Assembly: GCA_017542145.1 (NCBI GenBank)
Contig: JAFXXQ010000021.1
Coordinates: 1-49,573 of the forward strand
Direction: 5' to 3'
Source of the DNA: Bacteroidaceae bacterium
GTDB taxonomy: Bacteria > Bacteroidota > Bacteroidia > Bacteroidales > Bacteroidaceae
DNA: 49,573 nucleotides
Part shown: one piece after another, positions 1 through 7,483 of the stretch
Position numbering within the stretch: position 1 is the stretch's first letter
Layout: each line of letters starts with the position of its first letter
Program-made: the position numbers and the translations under genes
The notes under the pieces: model-generated
The model's input: only the letters and a program-made list of their open reading frames with translations
Database searches by the model: none
What the model was told of the DNA's origin: nothing

Positions 1-267
1 ATCGGAGCATTGGTAAAGGAGTTCTCCCACATAGTAAACGTTTTCGGCTCGTTTGGCAATCTCTTTTCTGGAGACGAGGAGCGGCTTCAGCTGCGCAAGG
101 TTCTCGCATGTCAGCTCCCAATCGTCGTTCTCGGAAAAGGCACTCCGCCCATGTGTGAGACCAAACTCGTCCTCGAAGAACTCTTGTTCTTTTTCTTCCT
201 TTCCGCAGGACGTTAACAGCAGCCCCATACAGAGAACTGCTAAGCATAGTTGAATTGTCTTTTTCAT
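1..267 (-). CDS. Small lipoprotein of unknown function, 3' end cut by window edge
   Basis: The reading frame opens with ATG at 265-267 and stays open to the window edge, giving 89 residues. The N-terminus is a lipoprotein signal: MKKT, a hydrophobic stretch, then LLLTSC with the lipidated Cys at residue 21. The mature part is acidic at first (KEEKEQEFFEDEF) and then mixed, with no domain I recognise. It is probably anchored in a membrane facing the periplasm or surface. A TATCTTTG -7 box with a large palindrome lies at 549-580, which would give a leader of about 275 nt containing GGATT hairpins. The upstream gene on the same strand is a membrane-anchored TPR/HTH regulator. The lipoprotein call is firm; function is unknown. 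Confidence 0.75.
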   Translation of the reverse strand, partial: MKKTIQLCLAVLCMGLLLTSCGKEEKEQEFFEDEFGLTHGRSAFSENDDWELTCENLAQLKPLLVSRKEIAKRAENVYYVGELLYQCSD

Positions 268-379
268 CGTCTTATTGTTTTATAGGTTCATTGTTTTTCA
301 TTATTCATCGAACAATTCAAAGCCCCAAACCATGCTTCGGGACTGGTTGAAATTCCTACCATCGGGTATCTGTTCGGGT

Positions 380-490
380 GGATTTGCATTCCGGCCACTT
401 TGAATGGAGGGATTTAATCCCTCACCATTAGCTCTGTCCTTTAGCTGGGGATTGCAAATCCCCTTCTCTGCGCAGTCGGATTGCAAATCA
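380..490. repeat. Cluster of GGATT-(1-3 nt)-AATCC palindromes
   Basis: Four short inverted repeats built on the same core lie in about 110 bp: near 380-392 (GGATTTGCATTCC), 409-421 (GGGATTTAATCCC), 447-463 (GGGGATT-GCA-AATCCCC, perfect 7-bp arms) and 478-488 (GGATTGCAAATC). They fill the presumed leader of the minus-strand lipoprotein gene. They resemble REP-type palindromes that I recall from Bacteroidetes intergenic regions. An open frame of 61 codons across them on the minus strand is a by-product of the repeats. Confidence 0.6.
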
Positions 491-548
491 GCCTGAACAG
501 GAAATAGAACGTTTTTTCATAGCGCAAACATTTTAAGGTTTAACGCTG

Positions 549-580
549 CAAAGATAACGCCAACGTAAGTTACGTTAGCG
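549..580 (-). promoter_or_regulatory. Minus-strand promoter -7 box with a 23-bp palindrome
   Basis: On the minus strand TATCTTTG (549-556) fits the Bacteroidetes -7 box TAnnTTTG. Directly upstream at 558-580 is a near-perfect palindrome, CGCCAACGTAA-G-TTACGTTAGCG, with perfect 7-bp inner arms AACGTAA/TTACGTT centred on 569. It occupies the place where the -33 element should be, and no TTTG is seen there. This is the layout expected of an operator or activator site. The promoter would serve the lipoprotein gene that leaves the window at position 1. Confidence 0.5.
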
Positions 581-621
581 TTTCAAATTCGTTTCAACAT
601 GAAAAAAGTTGGTTTGAAACG
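579..621. repeat. CGTTTCAA repeats upstream of the promoter
   Basis: CGTTTCAA occurs directly at 579-586 and 590-597, and inverted as TTGAAACG at 614-621. The second and third copies form a dyad. With the adjacent 23-bp palindrome they make a compact, possibly protein-binding region between the regulator gene and the lipoprotein gene. Confidence 0.4.
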
Positions 622-669
622 TTTTTGCAACATTTCAAGCCCTTTGTTTTCAGTTCGTTTACCCTCTTT

Positions 670-2376
670 TCAGAAAGTGGAAGAAAAAATGATTTGGTAT
701 AAGTCTTGAGGAAGTTTTTCTTTTAAACGGTGCTTTTGCACGCGAACCGTGCTGTCGGAGAAGCCTAAAATCTCTTCTGTTTCCTCTGTCTTGAAGCCGA
801 GGATGTAGCAAGCAGAGACCATCTTTTCCGTTTGATTCACCTTTTTTCCTTCCGTTTGAAGTATCTCATAGAAATCGGTAAAGCAGACATTCAGGTCGTG
901 ACGGATGGCGACACGTTCTTCTTTCCGAAGGGAATGTTCGCTGCCGTGCAAATACTTTTGTACAAGCTGCCACGACAAGCCTTTCCGGAACTGGTTGACA
1001 CAAATGCGAATACGGCTCTCGTAATCTGTCGGGGAAATGGTCTCCAGCTCGTTGATGTGTTGAAGAGCCTCCTGATAGGCGGTTTTCAGTCTGTCGGCTT
1101 CCTCCCTTGCTTTGGCCAGTTCGGTTTTCTGCCTTTCCTCTTGCATCTGGGCTTTCTTCAACTGATCGCTGATTTGAATGTACTGCTGTTTTTTTCGGTT
1201 GGCAAGATTCAACGACCAGACGAAAACGCCTAAGACGGCAATGATAAACGCTAGTCCGATAAGGCTCATAGTCCAGATCAAACGACGATGGCTTTCTTCT
1301 AATCGCTGTTGCTCCATCTCCACACGATGATCATTCATCACCTGACGGATGGCTTGCTGGTTGCTGATTGCGTAGAGCGAATCAATGTAGTGGTCGTGTA
1401 ACTGGATATAGGCTTGAATGGAATCAGTTTTTCCAACACGAGATGCAAGCGAGGCTTTCTGTAAATAGACATAAGCGAATGTGGCTATTTCAGGGCGACA
1501 AGAAAGGGAACGGTTATAAAAATGCCAAGCAGAATCAAACTGTCCTTGCGCTTGGAAGATATCACCCTTCATGCTGTAACTTCCAGGAAGTCTTTTTTTG
1601 TTTGACGTATGGAAAATTTTATAATCCAAATACTCTTGAGCCTTTTCATATCGATGATACTGATAGGCCTCCACCTTAGCCAGTTCAAAATAGGTGTCTT
1701 CGATTATTTGATTACTCGCAAAAGAATTTGCAAGTATATTATCAAGATATGTTTTTGCTGTACAGTAATCTTCACTATATAAATGGCATTCTGCAATTTT
1801 TAAGTCAAGGAAAGCAACCGATGTACTATCTGAAAGACGAACAAGGTTTTGTTTGGCACATAGGAATTCTTTAATTGCTTCTTTTTTCATGGAACGGTTC
1901 ATGTAGTGCAATCCCAGATTCGTCTCGGTTAAGGCGTAATAGCGTATAAGGGTGTCGGGAAAGAGACTTTTTGCCTTAAGGAAAGCATCTGTGCCGTTAA
2001 CATCGTCACCCATATCCTTATAGACGCAGCCCAGCGTGTACCAAGCCATGGCGGCGTGATAGTCGGGACGGCGCGGCGTACCATAATAGTCCGTAGCGAT
2101 GCGGGCGAGGGAGTCGGTAGTGAGGGGAACGTCACACTTATAGTCAGTCTGCACCTTCAGCCAAGCCCAGTCGGCAACGTCTTTGGATGGTAGATTAAAA
2201 ATTGAAGACTGAAGATTGAGGCTGTCCAGCACGTCGCGGGCGGCGTGGGGGTCGGTCTCCATGAGAGCCTCGGCACGGAGCAGGGCGTCGTGGACGCCTG
2301 CATCGCGGCACGACGAGAGACCCGCTGCCAACAGCAGCAGAACAAGGATGGGAAAACATCGACGCAGACTTTTCAT
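670..2376 (-). CDS. Membrane-anchored TPR protein with C-terminal helix-turn-helix (DUF6377-like regulator)
   Basis: A 568-residue protein starts at ATG 2376. Longer frames reach 2490, but only this start yields a lipoprotein signal (MKSLRRC, hydrophobic run, GLSSC) and sits behind a TATCTTCG box. Residues about 25-350 read as degenerate TPR helices (for example AMAWYTLGCVYKDMGDD). One transmembrane helix lies near 365-388, followed by a coiled coil. The C-terminus carries a helix-turn-helix near 529-555 (GFSDSTVRVQKHRLKEKL). The architecture matches Bacteroidetes proteins that sense outside the membrane and hold a DNA-binding domain inside. The promoter palindrome of the downstream lipoprotein gene is a plausible target; that link is inference. 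The HTH resembles that in the DUF4153 protein at 14580-16688. Confidence 0.75.
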   Translation of the reverse strand: MKSLRRCFPILVLLLLAAGLSSCRDAGVHDALLRAEALMETDPHAARDVLDSLNLQSSIFNLPSKDVADWAWLKVQTDYKCDVPLTTDSLARIATDYYGTPRRPDYHAAMAWYTLGCVYKDMGDDVNGTDAFLKAKSLFPDTLIRYYALTETNLGLHYMNRSMKKEAIKEFLCAKQNLVRLSDSTSVAFLDLKIAECHLYSEDYCTAKTYLDNILANSFASNQIIEDTYFELAKVEAYQYHRYEKAQEYLDYKIFHTSNKKRLPGSYSMKGDIFQAQGQFDSAWHFYNRSLSCRPEIATFAYVYLQKASLASRVGKTDSIQAYIQLHDHYIDSLYAISNQQAIRQVMNDHRVEMEQQRLEESHRRLIWTMSLIGLAFIIAVLGVFVWSLNLANRKKQQYIQISDQLKKAQMQEERQKTELAKAREEADRLKTAYQEALQHINELETISPTDYESRIRICVNQFRKGLSWQLVQKYLHGSEHSLRKEERVAIRHDLNVCFTDFYEILQTEGKKVNQTEKMVSACYILGFKTEETEEILGFSDSTVRVQKHRLKEKLPQDLYQIIFSSTF

Positions 2377-2527
2377 ATATCGTAGATTTCTGCTGCGAAG
2401 ATACAACACACCAGGCAAAAATGCAAGAATAAAGACGATTTTTCTTGTCCACGCCATGGGGATGGGGTCTTTTTCTTCAGAGTCACGCATAGGATGCCAG
2501 CAAAAGTCAGAAGATAAAAAGAGAAAA

Positions 2528-2621
2528 ACGCAGTCCGTTTTCGGTCAAAACGCAGTGCTTTCGCGCGCGGACGCACTGCGTCCACGCACAGACGTAGTGC
2601 GTCCGCAAGTAAACGCAGTGC
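2528..2621. repeat. ACGCAGTGC / GCACTGCGT repeat cluster
   Basis: Direct copies of ACGCAGT(C/G)C lie at 2528-2536, 2550-2558 and 2613-2621. Between them is a perfect palindrome GGACGCA-C-TGCGTCC (2569-2583) and an inverted near-copy GACGTAGTGCGTCC near 2591-2604. No gene is seen here. The sequence lies immediately upstream of the TPR regulator gene and next to a second repeat family that starts at 2654. Confidence 0.55.
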
Positions 2622-2832
2622 AAATAGGCAGGAAAAGGACGTCCAGCATGCACTTACCCTGCACCTGGTGTGCACTTAGCGTGCACTTGCAGGACACCAA
2701 ATTAGCACATTAAAATTTGATATTCAACAAACTATAAGAAAAAAGACAACATTTTTCAGGAGTTGGGGCTTTCCCACGGGCGCGCGAGAGACTTTGTCCG
2801 AAATGCTCGTCTGGTCGGGCGAGACGGTAATC

Positions 2833-3104
2833 CTACAGGTCATTAAGCAAATCCTCTGCCGGAATTCCCTCGATTTCACCATCCTTTATCTGACTCAGTT
2901 GACCTAAAGCGTGGTCAACCTTGTCGAGCGCCTGTTCCTTAGGAGTAGCAGACGGACGGGTGCTGGCAATGCGGTCGAGCAATGCTCGCGGGTCTCAGCC
3001 TGCCAGCCAAACCTGCAGACAAGCTCGCAAAAAAGCGGCCAGTCCTCGGCCGGCACATTTACAAAGACGCCCTTCATTTGTACCTTTTTTGCTCTTGTTG
3101 CCAT
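2833..3104 (-). pseudogene. Small gene broken by a one-base frameshift (antitoxin-like Bacteroidales protein)
   Basis: The frame opens at ATG 3104 (MATRAKKVQMKGVFVNVPAEDW, a basic start then a WPLFCELVCRFGW core) and reads well for 40 codons to GAG at 2985-2987. It then becomes GC-biased nonsense. Re-reading one base gives a natural continuation: ALLDRIASTRPSATPKEQA, an amphipathic stretch, and IEGIPAEDLLNDL before TAG at 2833-2835. The intact product would be about 90 residues. It resembles small Bacteroidales proteins of the form MATK...KGVFVDVP..DW..F.ELAKK.GW, which I know only as uncharacterised, antitoxin-like ORFs. A good -7 box lies at 3130-3137. A one-base deletion or sequencing error is more likely than programmed frameshifting. 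Confidence 0.6.
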
Positions 3105-3129
3105 AGTCGTTGTTTTGTTGTTTACACCG

Positions 3130-3137
3130 CAAAGGTA
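3130..3137 (-). promoter_or_regulatory. -7 box of the frameshifted small gene
   Basis: TACCTTTG on the minus strand, 26 nt upstream of the ATG at 3104, fits TAnnTTTG. At the expected -33 position only a T-run (TTTT) is seen. Its good match suggests the broken gene is still transcribed. Confidence 0.5.
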
Positions 3138-3359
3138 TAATGTTGTATCTGAAAGCGAAAAGAATGCGAAAAAAACTTTTTTACTGGATTCTTCTATTAT
3201 ACTTTGATACTCCGCGCGCGTACGCGAGAAAAATGAAACGATGCAAAAAACGATTGTTTTTTGAGAGCAAAAGACTATTTATCAGCAGAAAGAGGTCGAA
3301 AAAGGTATCCTCAAAGTGTACTCTAAGTGCACACTAAGTGCAGGGTTAATGTCGTTTTG

Positions 3360-3642
3360 TGCCTGTTTCAAGTAGGCTTCGCCTCAGAAAAGCTCAAATA
3401 AATTTGACTATCGTCTAATTTTGTCGCGACTCAACAAAGAAAAAACAAGTTTTTTTGTTTTCGCTGCTCCAAAATTTGGCTTTTCGATCGGCTCACACCA
3501 CCTTTAATCCCCCTGCGGGGGCTTTTAGATAATGGATAATTGAGGGCTTCGCCTCTCACCTTGACCTTCGGCCTAAAATGCTCTCGCTCGGCAAAAAGAA
3601 AAAATTTTTTCGTTTGCTCTCGCTTAATCGCATTTTTGTCAC
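3360..3642. other. Non-coding stretch with decayed promoter-type repeats
   Basis: No gene is seen between the inverted repeat and tRNA-Arg. The stretch is a patchwork of pieces found elsewhere in the window. CTCAAATAAATTTG near 3389 is shared with the beta-galactosidase promoter. TTTG-N20-CACCTTTA (3475-3506) has the conserved spacer but a ruined -7 box. A CCCCC/GGGGG hairpin followed by CTTTTAGATA (3510-3530) matches 32493-32515. TTCGCCTC and CTCGCTCGG fragments are also present. It reads as successive decayed copies of one intergenic module. Confidence 0.5.
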
Positions 3643-3650
3643 TATCTTTG
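3643..3650 (+). promoter_or_regulatory. -7 box of tRNA-Arg
   Basis: TATCTTTG lies 16 nt upstream of the tRNA and matches TAnnTTTG. A TTTG lies at 26 rather than 20 nt upstream, so the -33 element is uncertain. Confidence 0.55.
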
Positions 3651-3666
3651 TCGCCGATTTCGTGTG

Positions 3667-3738
3667 GGCTCTATAGTTCAATGGATAGAACGGAGGTTTC
3701 CTAAACCTTTGATCCGGGTTCGATTCCCGGTGGAGCTA
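3667..3738 (+). tRNA. tRNA-Arg (anticodon CCT)
   Basis: A full cloverleaf can be drawn. The acceptor GGCTCTA pairs with TGGAGCT (two wobble pairs), the D arm contains AGTTCAATGGATAGAAC, the anticodon stem GAGGT/ACCTT encloses the loop TTCCTAA, and the T arm is CCGGG-TTCGATT-CCCGG. The anticodon is CCT, which reads AGG. CCA is not encoded in full (genomic ACA). Confidence 0.93.
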
Positions 3739-3774
3739 CATAGGATAGTTCATAGTTCACAGTTTAATTAAGAC

Positions 3775-4323
3775 TTGTTCCCGTTGGCTGACGAATCCTT
3801 TCACTTCCTGACGCCCTATCGCTACTGCCCTCTCTGTGGCAGCGGGCGGTTTGACGTGAGCAGCGAGCGCTCGCGCCGCTGTACCGACTGCGGTTTCGAG
3901 CTGTTCCAGAACGCCTCGGCTGCCGTGGCGGCATTCATCGTCAACGACAAGGGTGAACTGCTGGTCTGCCGGCGGGCAAAAGAGCCCGCACGGGGCACAC
4001 TGGACCTCCCCGGGGGATTCGTCGACCCTGACGAGACTCTTGAGCAGGCTCTCCAGCGCGAACTGACGGAGGAGCTGGGCTGTGCGCCAGCTACCGTCAG
4101 CTACCTCTTCTCCCTCCCCAACCGCTATGCGTGGGGCGACGTCGTGGTGCCTACGACCGATTGTTTCTTCCGCTGCACGCTGCACAAGGAGGCTTCTCCC
4201 AAGGCGCACGATGACGTGGAGGCCATCCGATGGATGCCGCTGAGCGACGTACACCCTGCCGACTTCGGCCTCCGCTCCATAGCACGGGCGGTGGAGAGAT
4301 TCTTAAGAACAATTGATAATTGA
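3775..4323 (+). CDS. Nudix hydrolase with N-terminal zinc ribbon
   Basis: This is a 182-residue Nudix pyrophosphatase. An N-terminal zinc ribbon has two Cys pairs, YCPLCG and CTDCGF. The Nudix box follows: GGFVDPDETLEQALQRELTE, completed by ELG, which fits G-x5-E-x7-REUxEExGU. Such enzymes split nucleoside diphosphates linked to another group and need Mg2+; the substrate cannot be read from sequence, although zinc-ribbon Nudix proteins include NudC-like NADH or RNA-cap pyrophosphatases. No in-frame ATG exists. An in-frame TAA lies at 3769-3771, so the start must be TTG at 3775 or TTG at 3787. The gene begins only 36 bp after tRNA-Arg. Confidence 0.85.
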   Translation: MFPLADESFHFLTPYRYCPLCGSGRFDVSSERSRRCTDCGFELFQNASAAVAAFIVNDKGELLVCRRAKEPARGTLDLPGGFVDPDETLEQALQRELTEELGCAPATVSYLFSLPNRYAWGDVVVPTTDCFFRCTLHKEASPKAHDDVEAIRWMPLSDVHPADFGLRSIARAVERFLRTIDN

Positions 4324-4350
4324 TAATTCATAGAATTGATAATTCATAAT
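4311..4350. repeat. AT-rich short tandem repeat between Nudix and protease genes
   Basis: ATTGATAATT recurs about three times in 40 bp just before the start of the M16 protease gene, overlapping the last codons of the Nudix gene. It may simply be the AT-rich leader favoured by Bacteroidetes instead of a Shine-Dalgarno sequence. Confidence 0.4.
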
Positions 4351-4358
4351 AAAAAACA

Positions 4359-7262
4359 ATGAAAAAAACTCTTATGCGTTTTGCGCTGCTGCTGGCTGGT
4401 GTGCTGGCCGTAGCTTCGTGTGGGAAAAAATATTCCTACGAAACTGTAGCGGGCGACCCGATGAATGCCCGCATCTACACCCTCGACAATGGCCTAAAGG
4501 TCTATCTGACCGTCAATAAAGATGCCCCCCGCATCCAGGCTCACATCCCCGTGCGCGTGGGCGGCAAGAACGACCCTGCCGAGACCACCGGCCTGAGCCA
4601 CTACCTGGAGCACCTGATGTTCAAGGGCACCACCCACTTCGGCACCCAGAATTACGAGGCTGAGCGCCCCATGCTCGACCAGATTACCGACCTCTATGAG
4701 GTCTATCGCAAGACCACCGACCCTGACCGCCGTCGCGCCATCTATCATCAGATCGACAGCATCAGCTACGAGGCCAGCAAGATTGCCATCCCCAACGAGT
4801 ACGACAAGCTGATGGCTGCCATCGGTGCCGAGGGAACGAACGCCTACACCTCGTACGACGTCACCTGCTACACCGAGGACATCCCCTCGAACCAGATTGA
4901 GAACTGGGCGAAGGTGCAGAGCGACCGCTTCAAGAACATGGTCATCCGCGGCTTCCATACCGAGCTCGAGGCCGTCTATGAGGAGAAAAACATCAGCATG
5001 GCCGACGACCAGGAGAAGGTCATCGACAGCCTTTTCGCCGGACTATTCCACAACCATCCCTACGGCAAGCAGAGCATCATCGGCACACAGGATCACCTGA
5101 AGAACCCCAGCATCGTCAACATCAAGAACCACTTCAGCAACTGGTACGTGCCCAACAACATCGCCATCTGCATGAGCGGCGACTTCGACCCCGACAAGAC
5201 CATCCGCATCATCGACCGTTACTTCGGCGACATGCAGCCCAACGAGCACATCGTCCGTCCCACTTTCGCGCCGGAGAAGGAGATCACCTCGCCCGTCGTC
5301 AAGACCGTCGTGGGCCAGCAGGCTGAGAACCTCTGGCTGGGCTGGCGCATGCCCGGCGGAGGCGACAAGGACGCCCCGATGGTGGAGCTGCTGGGCGAGC
5401 TGCTCTACAACGGCCAGGCCGGACTCATCGACCTCGACCTCATGCAGGAACAGAAGGTGCTTGCCGCCCAATGCTTCCCCTACACCCTCAGCGACTATAC
5501 AGCCTTCATGATGATTGCCTATCCCAAGGAGGGGCAGACGCTCGACGAGGCTCGCGACCTGCTGCTGGGCGAGGTGGAGAAGCTGCGCAAGGGCGACTTC
5601 GACGAGAAGCTGCTCCACGCCATCGCCGCCAACAAGAAACTGGAGCAGCAGCGCGGCCTCGAGCAGAACCGCAGCCGCGTCAGCCAGCTCGTCGATGCCT
5701 TCGTCAACGGCCAAGAGTGGAGCGACGTCGTCAGCTACTACGACCGTATGGCCGCCTATACGAAACAGGACGTCATGGCCTTCGCCAACCGCTACCTGAA
5801 GCCCAACGCCTACACCCTCATCTATAAGCTGCAAGGCGTCGACACCGACCGCAAGACCATCGAGAAGCCCGCCATCACCCCCATCTTCACCAACCGCGAC
5901 ACCGTCAGCGCCTTCCTGGCCGAGGTACAGAACACCACCGTTGCCCCCATCGAGCCCGTCTATGTCGATTTCGCCAAAGAGCTGACACACGGCAAGGTCG
6001 AAGGCATGGAAACGCTCTATAAGAAGAACGAAGTGAACGACATCTTCAACGTGCAGTACGTCTGGGAATTCGGCAACTATGCCGACCCGCTGCTGGTTAC
6101 CGCTGCCGGCTATGCCGACTACCTCGGCACCTCCGACATGACAGCTGCCGAGCTGAAGCAGGCACTCTACAACATCGCTTGCAGCATGTCGTTCCGCGTG
6201 GCTGACCGCCGCACCACCCTCTCCATCAGCGGTCTGCAGGAGTACATGCCTCAGGCTCTGGCACTCGTCGAGCGCTTCGTGGCCGACATGCAGCCTGACG
6301 AGACCGTGCTGGGTGCCTACAAGGCCGACATGATCCGCAGCCGCATGGTCAACAAGACCAACCAGCGCGCTAACTTCACCGCCCTGCGCCAGTACGTCCT
6401 CTACGGCCCGGGCAGCCCCGCCACGCGCTCGCTCTCCAACGAGGAGGTGATGGCGCTCGATGGCAGCCAGCTCACCGACCACCTGCGCGCCCTTGCCGGC
6501 ATGAAGCATCGCGTCATCTACTACGGCCCTGCCACCGCCGACGAGGCCTTCAAGCAAATCGCCGCGTGCCACCACGCCGGCACGGCCAACGTCCCCGCGA
6601 ACGAGCCCGCACCCCTGCAGAAGACCGATGAAAACGTGGTTTACATCGCTCCCTTCGTGGCCAACAACACTTATCTCTATGGCATCACCAACATGGGCGC
6701 GCCCTTCGACCTCGCCAAGCACCCCACCGTCGAGCTCTTCAACGAATACTTCGGCAGCGGCATGAACGGCATCGTCTTCCAGGAGATGCGCGAAGCCCGC
6801 GGCCTGGCCTACAGCGCCTCGGCCTACGACTCCGAGCCCTCCGTAGCCGACGAGACCGAGTTCTTCGGCCGCTACATCATCACTCAGAACGACAAGATGA
6901 TCGACGCCCTCACCCACTTCGAGGAGATTACGGACAACATGCCTGCCTCTGAAGCCGCCTTCGCCATTGCCAAAGAGGGCCTCATCGCCCAGCTGCGCAC
7001 CCAGCGCTACACAGGCCAGAACGTCCTCCGCTACTGGCAGAGCCTGCAGGATCGCGGTCTCGACACCGACATCCGTCGCGACGTCTTCAACAAGGTGCAG
7101 GACATGACGCTTGCCGACGTCACCCGCTACCAGCAGCAGAACATCAAGGGCCGCACCTACCACACCTGCGTACTGGGCGACGAGAGCCAGCTCGACATGG
7201 ACGCCCTCGCCCGCTGGGGCCGCATCGTCCGCCTCACCACCGAGGAGATATTCGGCTATTAA
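4359..7262 (+). CDS. M16-family zinc metalloprotease (insulinase/pitrilysin type), lipoprotein
   Basis: This 967-residue protein has a lipoprotein signal (MKKTLMRFALLLAGVLAVASC, Cys about residue 21) and two M16 halves in one chain. The inverted zinc motif HxxEH is H81-Y-L-E84-H85, and the third ligand is probably the Glu near 204 in ELEAVYEE. The gap between them is about 40 residues longer than usual because of an insertion rich in charged residues. The second half carries the R/Y-type substrate region (EMREARGLAYSASAYDSE) of M16 C domains. It is likely periplasmic, degrading peptides. A strong terminator follows at 7333-7362, so the gene ends its transcription unit. A long antisense open frame across it is a composition artefact. 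Confidence 0.92.
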   Translation: MKKTLMRFALLLAGVLAVASCGKKYSYETVAGDPMNARIYTLDNGLKVYLTVNKDAPRIQAHIPVRVGGKNDPAETTGLSHYLEHLMFKGTTHFGTQNYEAERPMLDQITDLYEVYRKTTDPDRRRAIYHQIDSISYEASKIAIPNEYDKLMAAIGAEGTNAYTSYDVTCYTEDIPSNQIENWAKVQSDRFKNMVIRGFHTELEAVYEEKNISMADDQEKVIDSLFAGLFHNHPYGKQSIIGTQDHLKNPSIVNIKNHFSNWYVPNNIAICMSGDFDPDKTIRIIDRYFGDMQPNEHIVRPTFAPEKEITSPVVKTVVGQQAENLWLGWRMPGGGDKDAPMVELLGELLYNGQAGLIDLDLMQEQKVLAAQCFPYTLSDYTAFMMIAYPKEGQTLDEARDLLLGEVEKLRKGDFDEKLLHAIAANKKLEQQRGLEQNRSRVSQLVDAFVNGQEWSDVVSYYDRMAAYTKQDVMAFANRYLKPNAYTLIYKLQGVDTDRKTIEKPAITPIFTNRDTVSAFLAEVQNTTVAPIEPVYVDFAKELTHGKVEGMETLYKKNEVNDIFNVQYVWEFGNYADPLLVTAAGYADYLGTSDMTAAELKQALYNIACSMSFRVADRRTTLSISGLQEYMPQALALVERFVADMQPDETVLGAYKADMIRSRMVNKTNQRANFTALRQYVLYGPGSPATRSLSNEEVMALDGSQLTDHLRALAGMKHRVIYYGPATADEAFKQIAACHHAGTANVPANEPAPLQKTDENVVYIAPFVANNTYLYGITNMGAPFDLAKHPTVELFNEYFGSGMNGIVFQEMREARGLAYSASAYDSEPSVADETEFFGRYIITQNDKMIDALTHFEEITDNMPASEAAFAIAKEGLIAQLRTQRYTGQNVLRYWQSLQDRGLDTDIRRDVFNKVQDMTLADVTRYQQQNIKGRTYHTCVLGDESQLDMDALARWGRIVRLTTEEIFGY

Positions 7263-7332
7263 GTGAAGCCCAATCCGTATTTCAAAGAACGATTCGTTAG
7301 CGATTTAATAACAGCTTCTGCTCCCCCCCTGT

Positions 7333-7362
7333 AGAGACGCGGCCTGCCGCGTCTCTTTTTTC
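7333..7362 (+). terminator. Rho-independent terminator after the M16 protease
   Basis: A perfect 10-bp stem AGAGACGCGG / CCGCGTCTCT with a four-base loop is followed by six T. Confidence 0.9.
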
Positions 7363-7458
7363 CGCCTTAATACCCCTTCTATTCTCCACGTGTTTCAGCA
7401 AAATCCCAACAGGAAACGAATTATTTCACTTCTGCTTTCATTTTACGCGAAAACAGCG

Positions 7459-7466
7459 TATCTTTG
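7459..7466 (+). promoter_or_regulatory. -7 box of the alpha/beta hydrolase
   Basis: TATCTTTG ends 17 nt before the ATG at 7484. No clear TTTG lies 20 nt upstream. Confidence 0.55.
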
Positions 7467-7483
7467 CAGCAGAGACCAAGAAA

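Larger units (their letters stand above)
2654..3349. repeat. 696-bp segment bounded by imperfect 41/42-bp inverted repeats
   Basis: The sequence 2654-2694 and the reverse complement of 3308-3349 match at about 35 of 42 positions by hand alignment. Each contains CCCTGCAC, GTGTGCACTTAG and CACTT blocks. The segment between them holds one small frameshifted minus-strand gene with its own promoter, and nothing else coding. No transposase is present and no target-site duplication is obvious, so a non-autonomous mobile cassette is only one reading. Two members of a dispersed repeat family in opposite orientation would look the same. Confidence 0.5.

Noticed and set aside
301..486. Minus-strand 61-codon frame between the lipoprotein and regulator genes
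   Set aside because: It is made of the GGATT palindromes; the peptide has no signal, domain or suitable start region.
2985..2990. Programmed -1 frameshift in the small gene
   Set aside because: No X-XXY-YYZ slippery heptamer or strong downstream stem is apparent at the junction, so simple mutation is preferred.
2654..3349. CRISPR array or integron cassette array as explanation of the repeats
   Set aside because: Repeats are inverted and irregular, spacers are not of constant length, and no cas or integrase gene is in the window.
5043..7163. Minus-strand open frame of about 700 codons across the M16 protease gene
   Set aside because: It is a mirror of GC-rich codons in the real gene. The translation is a Val/Gly/Asp/His-rich monotony without domains, while the plus-strand frame has signal peptide and HxxEH motif.
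7381..7400. Possible parS site (CCACGTG core followed by TTTCA)
   Set aside because: The flanks do not match the TGTTNCACGTGNAACA pattern, and it lies far from parAB. Another partial match at about 43990 has only one half-site.
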